DNA from: Nilaparvata lugens
Lineage: Eukaryota; Arthropoda; Insecta; Hemiptera; Delphacidae
Direction of reading: 5' to 3'
Length of the DNA: 64,000 nt
NCBI RefSeq assembly: GCF_014356525.2
Contig: NC_052508.1
Coordinates: 63,032,963 to 63,096,962, forward strand
Part shown: in pieces, positions 24,890-38,535 of the stretch
Layout: every line of letters begins with the position of its first letter
Position numbering within the stretch: the first letter of the stretch is position 1
Translations under genes and position numbers: made by a program
Notes under the pieces: model-generated
The model's input: the letters and a program-made list of their open reading frames with translations, nothing else
Told to the model about the DNA's origin: nothing
The model's database searches: none

Positions 24890-25260
24890 GAATAATAAGT
24901 AAAAGGACAATGAGAAGGGATAAGATGAATGTAGAGAAAGAATAAGAAGAGGAAGAAAAATTATAGGAAAGGAGAAAAAGAAGAGGAAGGTGAAGAAAAA
25001 GGGGAGAAGGAAAAATATGTAGAAGAAATCGAGAAAGGAAAGGAAAAATAACAAATGATAAAGAGAAAGATGAAGAAGAAGAATTAGAAAAAGGAAAAGG
25101 AGGAGAAGAGGAAGAAGAAGAAGAAGAAGAAGAAGGAAGAAAAGAAAAAGAAAAAGAAGAAGAAGAAGAAGGAGAAGTAGGAGAAGTAGGAGAAGAAAAA
25201 GAAAACGAAAAAGAACAAGAGAAAGAATAAGGGGGAAAAAATAAAATCGCAGGAAATGAA
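24890..25260. repeat. GAA/AAG-rich low-complexity tract
   Basis: Purine-rich, containing pure GAA runs at 25,095-25,130 and 25,155-25,175. From 25,261 to 25,800 nothing is recognised. Confidence 0.75.
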
Positions 25261-25802
25261 AAAACAAAAATAATAATCTCAATATTATTTCGAATTATGT
25301 GACCATGCTCAAAATTCTCGTAGCAACAAACATATTACTTGACTGAATAAATACGGTAGGACCAGAGTAGAAGAAGAAAATGAGGATGAACAAGAATAAG
25401 AATACAGAGAAGAAAGGAAATTGGTACGTAGTCGGCTTGTTGATTCTTTTCTTCCAATTAGTGAAGTCGGTGGTAAGTGAGAGAGAATAGTGGACGTGTT
25501 TCAGTCAAGCGACCCCCTCTGCAACATAGTGAGGGGGTCCAGTTGTGGTGGTGATGAGAATGAGGGTTATATCCAGGAGACCATGGTCCCTCAAACTTGT
25601 GGTCCACTATACACACAAAGCACGCTTGCAGGGATCTAGGCAGACAAATCCAAGGACACAGCCTATCACCTCTCACTAACTGTTCTAGTCTTCTTATTAG
25701 CAATTTTATTCCCTCTTGCTCTTCATATTTATCCCTTTTTCCCTTCACTTACTGATTTGCATCACTTCCTTCTTCCTCAGTTCATCCTTTATACAGTAGA
25801 CA

Positions 25803-26640
25803 AAAAAAATCTGGTGTGGTGCACTCACACAACTTTCCTTGCAGTTATGAAATTTGATCAACTGACGCTAGTGTTCCCGCGCATCTCAAGTCTACTTTTC
25901 TAAGATCTGAGCCAGCTGGTGACAGGACAATAGCGCTGCAGACACACGAAGTCTGCTATCTCTTCATAGTGAATGATTTAATAGAATCAACAGTTGCCAA
26001 TAGTTTGCAATTGAATAATCTTATTCTCTCTAATTTCGAGCTCATTTTCAATTTTAGGTGAGAATACTACTGAACATTAATTGTAGAGATTTTTATGCTC
26101 AATCTTTTCCACTTAAAATTTTTTGTTTAAATTGTATCTGAAGCCTGATAATTGGGAATCTAAAATCAAACTTTGCATAGATGGTGCAGTGCTCCTGAAA
26201 TTTCCACAGATATGGGACTCGTGGCAGTTGATAGAGCTTATCAAGGACTTTCCTAGGCATGAATTTGATCAAAATCGTTGGAGCCGTTTTCGAGAAAATC
26301 GCGAAAAACCCTGTTTTTGACAACATTTTAGCTATTTCAGCCGCCATTTTGAATTGCATTTGATCGAAATTGTTCGTGTCGGATCCTCATATTGTAAGGA
26401 CCTCAAGTTCCAAATTTCATGTCATTCCGTAAATTGTGAGATGAGATATCGTGTACACTGACGCACATACACTCATACACACACACACACACACACACAC
26501 ATACAGACCAATACCCAAAAACCACTTTTTTGGACTCAGGAGACCTGAAAACGTATAGAAATGTAGAAGTTGGGGTACCTTAATTTTTTTCGGAAAGCAA
26601 TACTCTCCTTACCTATGGTAATAAGGCAAGAAAAGTAAAA
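25803..26640. mobile_element. Dispersed repeat family B, copy 2
   Basis: Collinear with 8,965-9,816, including CTGGTGTGG near the start, the CA run (26,477-26,502) and the TTACCTATGGTAATA end. One terminal word is mutated relative to copy 1 (GCAAGAAAAGT). Confidence 0.65.
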
Positions 26641-26644
26641 TGTA

Positions 26645-27640
26645 TTTTTTCCTTCGAGATTTAACTTCATTCATTAGAATAGTATCATATGAACTGGATT
26701 CTTCTCATATTATTCCCCTTATTCCCCTCTCCATCATGATCCTCATCTCTCTCTTCCCCTCAGTCCTCCCTTCCACAGAAGCCGAAGAATGCGATTGTTC
26801 TTGCAAAAATCATCTTCATTCATTACAACAGTATTTCATGAACTGGATTTTTCTCATATTATCCCTCTTTCCTATCTTCATCCCGATTTTCATCTCTTCC
26901 TCCTTCTTCAGTCTATTTTGTAGGGGCGATGTCAAACGAGGCCACCGACAGAGGAGGTCTGCGATAGTCGAGGCCTGCGACAGACGAGACCTGTGACATT
27001 TGAGGCCTGCGACCGTAGAGGACTTCTGAAAAAGAGTTCTCAAATGTCGCCTGCGCTTGGCGACAGTAGAGGACTCTTCAATTTTTGTACAGTCCCGACA
27101 GTTGAAATATTTTCATTCATTTCTTGAGCTGGGAGAATGGTGATCCATATTGGATTTGTAGAGTCCAATCCAGTGGTTATAATACTATTGTTTTGTATGA
27201 AGGTAATCTTTGCAAGAACAATGAAATTTCTTGGCGTTGAAAAATAGTATTGACTGAGGGGAAGAAAAAGAGATGAAAATCTGGATAGACGGGGAAAGAG
27301 GAATCATATGAGAAGAATCCATCCCATATAATACTAATTGTAATGAATGAAAATCAGTCCTCTTCGGTCGCAGGCATCGACTGTAGCACCCCCATTTTTT
27401 CACAGAAGGTAAGAAATGTTATTATTCTTGCGGGAGTTAACTTCATTCATTACAATAGTATTATATGGGATGGATTCTTCTCATATTATTCCTCTTTCCC
27501 CCTGTATCCAGATTTTCATCTCTTTTTCCTTCCCACAGTCAATACGATTTCTAAACGCCAACAAATCTTGTAGTTGCTGCAAAGATTATCTTCACTCATA
27601 ACAATAGTATTATATCCACTGGACTGGACTCTACGAATAA
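26645..27640. repeat. Cluster of about 130-bp repeat units, mixed orientation
   Basis: A unit containing CTTCATTCATTACAATAGTA and TTCTTCTCATATTATTCC appears at about 26,648-26,790, 26,800-26,905 and 27,415-27,545, inverted at 27,180-27,345, and partly at 27,570-27,625. Between copies, 26,925-27,060 carries a 20-bp minisatellite of GAGGCCTGCGACAGACGAG type. Confidence 0.65.
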
Positions 27641-27649
27641 AACTATGGA

Positions 27650-30180
27650 TCATCACTCTCTCTGCTCAAGAAATGAATGAAAATAGTTCAAATCAATCAC
27701 GCAGGTTTTTCCCATATGTTGAGCACACAACAATAATAATACAGCCGGAAGTCACTGATTGTTTACGCTAATTTTCATTAATAAAATCTCGTTTCTCCAC
27801 TCCCACATATAGACTGGTTTCTGTTCATAACCGACTAAAATAATGAGCTGAAATTATTCACGGAGACTTTCTATGAGAATTGTGGAAACTAGATTCGAAG
27901 TAATTGGAACAAAATAATAGAAAAATGATCACACGACACAATTATCAGTTTCCGTTCAGTTTCAGGGATCCCGTTTCCACATTTCCCAATTACAGATAAT
28001 TTTTTAACGACCCATGAGACCTTTCGTCATGAATGGAGTTAGAAAATTATGAATGGGTAGTTGTTTGTTACAGCCTTGTAACTGAATGTGATGCACCTAA
28101 TTCAGGCATTATTGTATTATTGTTTACAAAATTACCTCAAAACGCAGTCCTCTTGTGTTTCAATTCATTTATGCAAAAAGAAAATGGAAAACCATTGTTT
28201 CTACTACAAACATTCATTTCACAGAATGTATAAGTTTTGTGTAATTCGCTTAGATTTTTCAAGGGCAGGTTCATTTGCAATTCAATGCTTTTCAACGACC
28301 AGAGTGAATATAAAATTACACCCATCTCAAACGAAAAGTAATTAAAAAAAATACAAACAAAGAATCAAATACTTCAAAGTTTAGCATATCTAACCTCAAT
28401 TCTATTACATCGAACATTAATGATTACTTAATAAAAATCCTTAATTTTGAATTCTTATTTCACGTTCTGATTCACACATTGAAGATCCAATTGCTTTATC
28501 AATTGGATTTTTGATAATCAGAAAACGAAAATCGATCAGCGAATATCAACTTTTCCATTTTTTAGAGAAGGAAATAATCATTTTAAACTATGCCTCCTTA
28601 TGCTCCTTGAAGCGAGGAATCCGAATCTGCAAACGGATTGGAAGAATGAGCTTCCGTTGAAGAGATATGACCTCTTAAATTTGTCATTTCGGAAAATATT
28701 ATTTCAAATTAAATTCAATAAAATTCAGTTGGTTTGATGTCATGTATGACAAATTAAAAATAAAACCCAAATCACAATTCAAATCCTTGATGAAAATAAG
28801 GTTTCAAATCCGAATTTATATTGATCCCTCGTTAGTTTGACTCCACTGTTTCCCTTCGATGAAAAATATAATGTGATCTCTCCAATTTCTCTAGTGAGAT
28901 TTATTTCAAACTTTTAGCAATCCTTATCAATGCAAGCTCACAATAGTTTCGTCAGACTAGCGATCATTCAATAGTTATATGGGAAGGTTTTACATTTTAT
29001 TATAAGTTATTATTTATGAATCTCTAATTTGCTTTGCTAATAACATTCATTCAATATATTATATATTTATATTTGTTTATTATGTAAGTTATTGCAACAT
29101 AGTAAGGGGAATTGTATTTTTTTTAATATCCCTCGAATAGCTTGAAGCTAAAAGGATTAAAATATATATGAATTTTGTATTTAATGTATTTGTGTATTGA
29201 ATTGAAATTGAAATTGAAATAACATCAATGTTTTTCTTTCTATTGATGCTAACAGTTTGCGGTGAATCTTGATATACCAATGGAATCAACAATACAGCTC
29301 TAATAACCTTTCAATTAAATTTCATTGAACAACAATAAAATTCTTTCTCTCACCCTCAATACTTTCCTCTCCCTCACATCCTCTAACTCAATCGCTCTAT
29401 CACTCTATCATTCTCTCTCTCTTATTCTCCTCCCATTATCTTCCACATGGCATTCTCGGTCCGACATAATTCTAATTGATTGCATTTTCCAAATGAACCA
29501 GAGATTGGTGACAATAGAAATATTGTAATAAAGAGTGAGGATTAACAGAATTGGAATTAATAGTTCCCTAACGAAAGCCGTATAGGAGGAACGAGGCTAT
29601 AAATTGTAATTAACCTTTGATTTTAAAGCTTTCTCACTATAATCCTGCCCAGTCATTAGCTCTTTGTAAGTAGGCTTGTATGAGTTATGGGTTTCATACG
29701 TATTATAGCTCGAGATAGGGAATCTACAATTAAGACCAGTTTTATCTTGATTAGAGGTACAGTATTTGAGATCAGTGGACTCTGAAATTATTCTCATACC
29801 TCTCTGTTTTCTAGAAGAGGTGTTGTTACCTGTTTCAGAGAATAGTGATTCTGGCTGTAACAATTTGAAAGGTTCACTAACACTCATTTGATGAAAATTT
29901 GAGAGATTACTATGGGAGAAAAGGGAGCAGATTTATTCCAATACAAAGTTTATCATTTATATTCATCAATAGAACTAATTGGATCATGAAAATGTTATTT
30001 CCACAAGAAAGTTTCTCTCTTGTAAACGCGAGTGATATAATATAACAAATAATAATTTCCAGACTTGAAACTGCAATTTGGGTTATATAAGTGGAAATAT
30101 ATAATTAGCGGAGTCACTTATAATAAAAGCTGATTAACATTCGTTTCACCGTTACCACAAAATTATTTCCTCTCGAATTA
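27650..30180. other. AT-rich spacer, nothing recognised
   Basis: About 2.5 kb without a recognisable gene, RNA or repeat. Short frames at 28,033-28,345 and 29,597-29,887 have no family resemblance or exon-like context that I can defend. Confidence 0.4.
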
Positions 30181-30182
30181 AA

Positions 30183-30745
30183 TACAGAGTCCGGCAGTGA
30201 ATCAGGCGATTTTGAAATAACTGTTAAAAATCGATGAAGTTATTAAAAAAAAGTCTTATTCGTATCATCGTAGTCCACAAAGAAAAGCATTATAATTAAA
30301 TTTACAATATTGTTCATTTCTTGAAAATTACGTCGGCAAGGTGACGTCCTTCTCTTGCAGCTTCCTAACTACGCATTTGGTAATAAGCCTTCACGGCGAA
30401 TGCACGTTGTGTATTGCTGCAAGTCTCCATTGTTACTGAAATGCGTTGAGTTGAATATGCGTCTTTCATCTTCAACACTCGACTCTCTCACCAACCCCCC
30501 TCATTCATATCCTTACATTCCACTAGTACACTCTCACTCAGCTGATTCATTCTCAGCGCATCCATGAATGCCAGACGAGAGAAGGACATAACCTTGCCGA
30601 CTTAAATATCAAGAAATTAACAATATCGTAGATTAAAAAATAATGCTTTCCTTTATTGATTATGGTGATAAGAATAAACGTTTTGTTAACAACTTCATCG
30701 ATTTTTAATATTTCAAAATCGCCCGATTTACTGCCGGACTCTGTA
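30183..30745. mobile_element. TIR element with about 170-bp arms
   Basis: Begins TACAGAGTCCGGCAGT and ends ACTGCCGGACTCTGTA, bordered by TA. Long inverted arms (30,183-30,358 and 30,575-30,745) diverge moderately. The centre (30,360-30,570) is unique and its open frame is not conserved elsewhere in the window. TA borders suggest a Tc1/mariner-type MITE. Confidence 0.7.
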
Positions 30746-32436
30746 CTTACCAAATTGAACTTGAAATGGCATTGACAATAAAAATGTGGCTAAAATTGAT
30801 TTTTAAACAGAAGTACTGACAAAGAGATCAAATAAACATTGAAAAATTATCATAGACTCCAAAATGATCTACTCTCAAATCAATTGAACTCCTAATTGAA
30901 CGAATTAGAACTAGTATTTTCATTGAATGAATAATACAGTTCAATTATCGTGTGATAAGTGTTAGTGTAATATCTAAAAATATTATAGGATGAATGTACT
31001 CTGATATCCTTCAAAAACATTGGAATTGAAAAAATTGAATAAACAGAGAAACAAAAGTTGATAGAAACCACAACTAACAATAAATCTTCTCAAATCGATC
31101 AATTTCCAAATTGAGTGAGCTTTACAGTTGAAATTATGAGGTTATTCAATTGAAATTTCTGGCTCTATCTTATAGAAGATAGTCTAAAATATTCTGAGAT
31201 AATATGTTTGAAAATGTTCACCTCAAATTGTAACTGTAGGCTAATTGCTATCATAGAAAAGTAGAATGTTCCTACAGTGACATTGATTTTAAACAATGGA
31301 TAGCATCGATTGAATGTACAGCATTGATGATAGGAATGCTGTCAATATGAAGTGAATCATTCAAACACACCTGCACTCTTCAGCTTTTCACAAACAAAAT
31401 AATCCATCATGAAACCTTTCCTTGCCTAGATCCGGGAACCTGCTATCAAGTATCAATAGACAAAAGACTAGAACGTTATAAGTTGGAAATGTCAAAAAAG
31501 CAGACAACCTTTGAGAAACAGCAGACAACAACTAATTTCAATACGCTTTAATTGAGTCTAATTTTCAACAACTGAAGAAAAACGCACCGCTCAGAATTGG
31601 GTAATTTATTAGGTAATTTGTAATGGAGCAAGGAGAGAATGTCTGACTACCGGACAAAAGTCATTTACTGAAAAAGGTAAATAGGAAAGGTGAGAGGAGG
31701 GTAGGAGGGGTCAATTGAAAATAGTTCATTCGTGAAGGAGAGGGGCGAATGAAGGGGAGGTGGGGAGGAATAGTACCGAAAGCTGACTGGTTCCGGGAAG
31801 CAATAATTAACCATGCATCATCATCGTTGAAAACTAGATGAGAAAAAACGTTATTTTCAGTTTTTTTAGTGTAAAACATAACAAATTTCTCATCTTTTGT
31901 GTTAAACTTTGGTTATTGACTTGCGGTGGTTTGGTTTCCGCTTTATATTATTTTCGCTGCACCTGTTTCTGTCTGCTTCCAATTTTCTCTTTATTCAGCT
32001 CTCCTCCTCTCCACTCCTCTCACTCCATCACATGTTACTCCAAAGCCTATTTCTGCTCATTCAAAGTCTGTTTCTCTTTCACCTCCTATTCCGCAATACA
32101 AGCTTCTCTTGCTTTCTTCTTCTACGTAGTATCTTTCAATTCCTTCTCCTTCCCATTTTTGTTACTGGTTCAATTTAATTAATTAATTTTGAATCTTGTC
32201 AAGGTTTGTCAATGTCAGAGAAAACAACTCATTCTCAATGGTATACGTATACCAAGACAACTACTTGTGAACTTATACTTATACTATAAGTACTTGCAAC
32301 AAGAGAGTAACTTCAAAACAGGGAGCTATTATTAATTAAATATTGTTTAATTCTATGTGAATGGTTATCAAACGTTGAATAAAATGGTCCATTTATAACA
32401 TTATAGATTAACATATAGATCATATTCATAAATTGA
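30746..32436. other. Spacer, nothing recognised
   Basis: AT-rich with a pyrimidine-rich patch at 31,970-32,160. No supportable gene. Confidence 0.4.
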
Positions 32437-32980
32437 CTTTCCCTACAGTTACGTTGAAAAGTGGCCATTGACTGCATTGACTGCACTGATTACAGAACGC
32501 AAAGAATCACTTTTCCGCTCTAGTGCGGGAAAAATTTTTTCTGCACTCCAGATTTGCAACATGGCAACGAAAAATGATTATTAGATTATATGGAGCACCA
32601 GTGCAGCAAAATCAAAATTAAGTTGGTAACTGCACTGACTGGGCTGCTATAGTGTTGTGCATGTTATAATAATATTAAGGACACCGAGTTCGAGGACAGC
32701 CACCACATGAGTGACAGCCGCCCCTTCATTCAAACACTACTACATTATTCTATTTTATTTATTAATAATAAAATTACACAGAAAAACATTTGATGCGTTT
32801 CAGGCAATTTTACTAATAATTACTCACTTTTCATATTCAATGGTAACTGTAGGAAAAATTTAATGTGAAAAACGTGCGCAAAGTTCCTCTGCTGCACTCA
32901 AGAAACCATTCCGCCCGAGCCGTTTCTTTCGGTGCAGCAAACTGTCACTTCGCGCACTAGTTGCACAAATAGCTATTCTA
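32437..32980. mobile_element. Dispersed repeat family C, copy 2
   Basis: Matches 12,845-13,382, including the CCTACAGTTAC/GTAACTGTAGG inverted pair (32,442 and 32,842) and the GTGCGCAAAG tail. It carries a small internal insertion around 32,650-32,740 compared with copy 1. Confidence 0.6.
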
Positions 32981-34316
32981 CATTGTTACCACATAGACGT
33001 GCTCTTTCATGGAATTATCTATAGTTTTCATTGTAATTCTCTATGGTAGGTTTCTGGAGTAGCTAGAATTATCACGTTGTAATTTTTCCTTTGCGAAACT
33101 TAAAGACTGTGAGATCATCATCGAAAATCGTTAAGATCTTGAGATCGCTATCACCTAGAAAATGTCAGCCATCTTAGGATATCTTGATAGTTGAATATAC
33201 TATATAGAGAATGGAAGGATAGAAAGATAAATGATACTTCTATACATTTTTTTCGTATAAATTACAGCAGTTTACCCCAATTCAACAATTTTCATGAGGG
33301 ATTTCATGAATGAAATTCACTCCTTATGGCAGGGTTAAACCAGCCACTATACATAGTCTCAACCTTGAACTTGAATCCATGTCTATATCTGTTATGTTCA
33401 TATCGTGTGTTAACGTAGATCCAGGCTTAAATTGAGAACCAGGTGCACGATTATGAAACCAGCACGTATCAAAAAGAGGCAGACTGTGAGAAAATGGTTA
33501 AACTTGAAAAAAGTAGTGAAACACACTATCTTAATATTAACTACTCACGTACACACAGCTACTTATCACGTTTCACGGTAAGCACCAGAATAAGATTATG
33601 ACGGAGAAAAAATAACATTAAGAATAATAAAGGAGTAACGAACAAGAAGAATACGAGTAATGTCAACCTCTTCACTCAGAGGAGAGATAAGAGAAAGAAT
33701 ATGAATGAAGGAGGATGAAATATTAATGGATGAAGCGGGATTTGGGTATGAGGAGAGTGTAATATAAATAAATTACTACTATATGAATAAAATTCGGAAA
33801 GGGAGCAGCTTTGGGCTAGGCCTGTTGATCCTTTTCAAATCAAGTATTTTTAAATGTAAATGAATAAATAAATGGTAATGAATAAGAATGAATATAATCT
33901 TTATTCGCACAAATGAACAATTTAGAACCAATAACATTGTTCTAATGCGGTCTCAATTACCATATTTGAAGAGGTATAAGAGAAAAGTAGAATGATGATA
34001 ATGACAGAGAAGAGTTGTCTAAAGAGGAAATAGGTGGAAAAAATATAAGATGAGAGAAAGATGGGAAACAAGGTGTTTGAAGAGAGGAGAAGGTGGAAAG
34101 GAGGAGTTGAGTGTGAAGGAAAAAAAGGAGAAGCATCTGAAGACTCAATAGAAGGAGAAGGATCAGGGAAAGTTGTATACGAATGAAAAGATAAATGAGA
34201 GTTTGGGAGAGAGAGCACCAGTAGAAGTGAGTGGAAGGTGAAATTAGAAAAGTAGATGAGATTGACGTAGAAGATGAATGAAAAAGGAGTAGGGAATCGA
34301 TTCAATTCGATTCCAA
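32981..34316. other. Spacer with probable LINE tail
   Basis: 33,780-33,905 has a GGGCTAGGCCTGTTGATCC motif followed by AATAAATAAATG, resembling a LINE 3' end. A similar motif is at 39,030-39,120. No coding sequence is recognised. Confidence 0.35.
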
Positions 34317-34684
34317 TCTTTATCTACTTCTTTTCTTTAATCTTTTTCTTGTTGATTTTTTTTCTAAGTTATTGTTTTCTTTTACTTTAGTTCATGGTTT
34401 TATGATGTTGTTTTAGTTGTAACTTACAATTGTATGGAAGGTTAAATGAAAGATTCTCCTATCTATAGATAGGAGAATCGAATTGAATTGAATCGCTGCC
34501 TTTATTAAAAACCTAGGAGGGCGAAGTTAGGGCGCAGCCGGCCCTCTCTTACACTTAACCCTCCATACAATTTTAAGTTACAACTGGAACAACATCATAA
34601 AACCATGAACTAGAGTAAAAGAAAACTATAACTTAGAAAGAAATTAACAAGAAAAAGATTAAAGAAAAGACGTAGATAAAGAAA
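34317..34684. mobile_element. Foldback element, about 130-bp arms
   Basis: Arms 34,317-34,447 and 34,554-34,684 are inverted copies, sharing CATGGTTTTATGATGTTGTT and its complement. The centre holds an exact hairpin, GATTCTCCTATCTATAGATA and onward (34,451-34,479). It may be two head-to-head LINE tails rather than one element. Confidence 0.6.
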
Positions 34685-34689
34685 GGCCC

Positions 34690-36540
34690 GATGGAGAAGT
34701 TGGTGAATGATTGAAGAGAAGATATGGGTGGGATAAGGGATAAGGAATTAAGGATGAACAGAATTAAGGAGAAGAAAAGGAGGTAATGTTGAGGAGTGAG
34801 AGGAGAAGGTGCATATTCAGGGAATGAATGAGATAAAGGAGAGGGAGTAAGAGAATTGGGCAAAAGATGAGGTAAAAGGTGAGAGATTGTGGGAGGAAAA
34901 TGAGAAATAGGATAAAATATGAAGAAATTAGTTGGCTCGTAGATAGGAAATGAGAAGAAAGATTACAAGAATACACATGGAAAAGGAATATTGAAAATAA
35001 TATAATATTCTTGGTATTAGAATGGGTAGATGAGAAGAGAGGAGAACCCAAGATAAGTGGATGAGGAATTCATTGTCGGCACTCGTCTGTGTTTTACTGG
35101 TTTAATTTTTTATCGCTCTTCTCTCTGTTCCTACTTATTATAATAAGAATGAAATATTTTTTCTCTCATTCCATTTACTTCCGTTTAATGATGCCAGTCT
35201 TTTTGATCTATGTATGCCTCTTATTCACTTGTCCAGTTGTATGCTTTTCACAAAAGCACAAAAAATAATATTTCTCCAATAAATAAATCAGAATCATAAT
35301 ATATTGAGAAAATTTGAAATAAAATTATGCGTTTTTTAATGATTTTAATGGGGAAAGCTCATTCAGGTATCTTATGTGAGTTGATTACACATGATTATAC
35401 AATTCTGATTACACAATAGAAACATAATTGAAACCTACTTCAACAGAGCTATGACATCCGATTGGTCGAGAGTTGGCGGCCATTTTGTGCAGGCTACAAC
35501 TTGACACGCCCATCTTCCATTCTATGGTCTTGTCGACCTGACCAATGGAATTTCTTCTCAAACATTCTCAGAAGATCGGAATGAAAATTTCAATTACTGG
35601 AAAAATAACTATAATTCATGTATATTTCTGGATAACAATTGCTCAATCAGATATAAATGGGTACTTGTATAGTTTGACTTCGTTTCTCCATTATACTCGT
35701 ATCGCAAGAGGCATGTTACAATAGCGAGATTGTTTACTTATTTATTGGATGTGTTCGTATCATTTTTTTTTAATTGGAATCGTATTGTAAAGGAGACATA
35801 TTTAGGGAAACCCGTTGTCTTCATTGTGAATAAATAAATAAACCATACAAATACAATAACTAGAGGATTAAAATTGAATGAAAAAGACTAAGGAATTGTC
35901 TTTCAATATGAATAATTACCACAATATCAACTTCTCAACTACACGAAAAAAAAATTAAGAGTTTTCCAAACTCCATTTCCTTTTCTATTTTCTTTCAAAT
36001 ATTCAGATGTAATAATGTATAATTATTGATAATAATTGTTCAGGAGCTAGGAGCATGGTAATAAGTTTCCTGTTGTTTCTTTCGGATATTTTATTGTGAA
36101 TTATTATAAAAATAGCAATTATTTGAAAAGTTAGACAATAACAGGAGAGAACAAGTATGCTAGGCTGCTGCAGTCTTGTGTAGACCACAACACAGTCTCC
36201 TACACTCTGCTATTCAACTCCCTTCTGATGTTTTGTGGGTGTTCAAAGCTGGTCTCCAGCTCTTTCACTAATCCTAATTATTTATTCTTTTATATTTGCC
36301 AGGTGATCCTGGTGTTGCTTTGGAACTGATCCGACGGGGGAACAAGCTTCTAAAGGAATGAAAACCAACAAAAAAGAGGATAAAGGAATGGATCACGGAC
36401 ATGTGTTATGATGTTGTCCACTGAGGGGTTTCTAGCTTGGAATCTTCTAATGTTACAGGGTGCTTCAAGGTGCTACATTCAGTATCTGAATACAGTGCTT
36501 CTTATAATAAAAATTGTGGTTATATTGAAAATAGTGCACT
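34690..36540. other. Spacer, nothing recognised
   Basis: Purine-rich at 34,690-35,050, AT-rich afterwards. Includes a fragment (35,873-35,945) matching the left flank of the palindrome at 24,692. No gene is supportable. Confidence 0.4.
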
Positions 36541-37222
36541 ATATCTATCTATATAAAAGCGACTCACTCACTGACTGACTGACTGACTCACTCACTCGCA
36601 GAACTAAAAACCTACCGGACCAAAAACGTTCAAATTTGGTAGGTATGTTCAGTTGGCCCTTTAGAGGCGCACTAAGAAATCTTTTGGCAATATTTTAGCT
36701 CTAAGGGTTGTTTTTAAGGGTTCAAAGTTCGTCTTTTAGCATGTATATTCTCCTTATTCTCTTAATTATAATTGAGAAATGTCCATACCATATGTTAATA
36801 TAGAACTATAATCTAGAGAGAGTACCTCTTCGAAACGGTTGTTAACTGGTAACTAAATTAATAATTTTGTCAGGTTGGCATTAAGCTGAGTTGACTTTAT
36901 TAGGTTGGCACCAAGTTGAAGATTGAAATGCATTTATCGCGGAAAAATTGATTGGGCACTGCTACTTCAATCAGAGCTATTCCTGGGAATATTATATTAC
37001 TAGCCGTCAGGCTCGCTTCGCTCGCCACATCCGTTTAGCCAGACGTTTAGTCTGGACCCCCGACTGGATCGTCCTAACATATGATAAACATGCTCAAATG
37101 AAAAATTCAGGCGAGCGAAGCGAGCCTGCTGATCTCATTTTTGAACGATCTAGTCGGGGGTCCAGGGGGCGGAGCCCCCTGGCTTGACGGATATGGCAAG
37201 CGAAGCGAGCCTGACGGCTAGT
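36541..37222 (+). mobile_element. Helitron-like non-autonomous element, copy 3
   Basis: Plus-oriented copy. It begins near TCTATATAAAAGCGAC, carries the GACTGACT/CACTCACT block at 36,563-36,598, and ends CTAG before T at 37,222. The 224-base foldback at its 3' end (36,999-37,222) has the same GCGAGCGAAGCGAGCC arms as copy 2. An open frame crossing it (36,948-37,187) is repeat sequence, not a gene. Confidence 0.6.
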
Positions 37223-37659
37223 TCATCATAAATGAAATCAATGCTTCTTATATGATCAATGTTAACAGTTTATAGAGTGAATATCACGAGAGAATCTGCT
37301 TCTTTTTGCTACTATGCCGGTAGCAAAAGATTCATGTCAGCTTTCTAGTTGACACGCCGCCGGCATCAGGCGAAAGGATTAAAGAGCCGTTCAGCTGTGT
37401 GCTGTGGGGTTAAAACAACAGCTGCCGTCCTGCTAAGCAACCCTTTCAACCCTCAAGTAAGAGGGGGCGTATGCCAGTCACCCCCTGATGTGAATCCAGC
37501 ACAGCTTCCACTTTAAATACCCTAATTAAGCACTCTATCAACTCATCCCTGCTTACAGAACAATGAATGGACCCAGGCTGCGCAGGAGGCCAACTCATTT
37601 CATTTCTTTTTCCTATTTTTTCCTTCTTTTTCTTCTCTTTGTTTTTCTTTCTATTCCTC

Positions 37660-38535
37660 TCTCCTCCTCCTTCTTCTTCTTCTTCTTCTTCTTTTCTTCT
37701 CTTCTTCTTCTTCTTCTTTTTCTTCTTCTAAAAATAGAGTAGCTTAACTACTCTAGTACAATACCACAGGTAACTTACCAGATATTACAATATTTATTCA
37801 TCTATAAAAACTATCCTTACCTTATGCTACAAATTATTATACTTTTCTTATAAAAACCAGACTCCTTTCCACACACAGGATACAGCCTTCGTGGAGGAGA
37901 AGCATGATATTTCTTTTTTTCTTAACAATTTTTGTATGACTGTATTTTAATTTTGTCAATATTGTCTAATATCTACTCTAGTTGTTAGTGTCTAAGATTA
38001 GTTAAGTAGGTATTATAATAAAATCATTACAAATTTGTGTTGTGTACACCATTGTTTGTAATTTTTCATGCAATAAAAATAATTTGATTTGGTTTGATTT
38101 CTTCTTTTTCTTGTTTTTGTTCTTGTTCTTCCTCTTCTCCTTCTCGTTCTTCTTCTTCTTCTTCTTCCTCTCCTCCTCCTCCTCCTCCTCCTCCTCCTCC
38201 TCATCCTCCTCTTCCTCCCCTCCTTCTTCATCTTCTTCTTTTTCTCCTTCTTCTTCTTCTTCTTCTTCTTATTCTCCTCCTCCTCCACCTCCTTCTTCAT
38301 CTTCTTCTTCTTCTTCTTCTCTTCTTCTTCTTCTTCTTCTTCTTCTTCTTCTTCTTCTTCTCTTCTTCTTCTTCTTCTTCTTCTTCTTCTTCTTCTTCTT
38401 CTTCTTCTTCTTCTTCATCTTCTTTTTCTTCTTCTTCTTATTCTCTTCCTCCTCCTCTTCCTGCTCCTCCTCTTCCTCCTACTTCTTCTTCTTTTTCTCT
38501 CCATACTCCTCTTTCCATGTTCCATATTACTCCTC
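37660..38535. repeat. Two (CTT)n/(TCC)n tracts
   Basis: 37,668-37,728 and 38,097-38,510 are nearly pure CTT and TCC triplets. The long Ser/Phe/Leu frames through them are artefacts. The 360 bases between are AT-rich and look like a LINE-type tail ending AATAAAATCATTAC. Confidence 0.85.

Noticed and set aside
36948..37187. 79-residue open frame
   Set aside because: Lies inside a Helitron-like repeat and its foldback; not conserved as a frame in the other copies.
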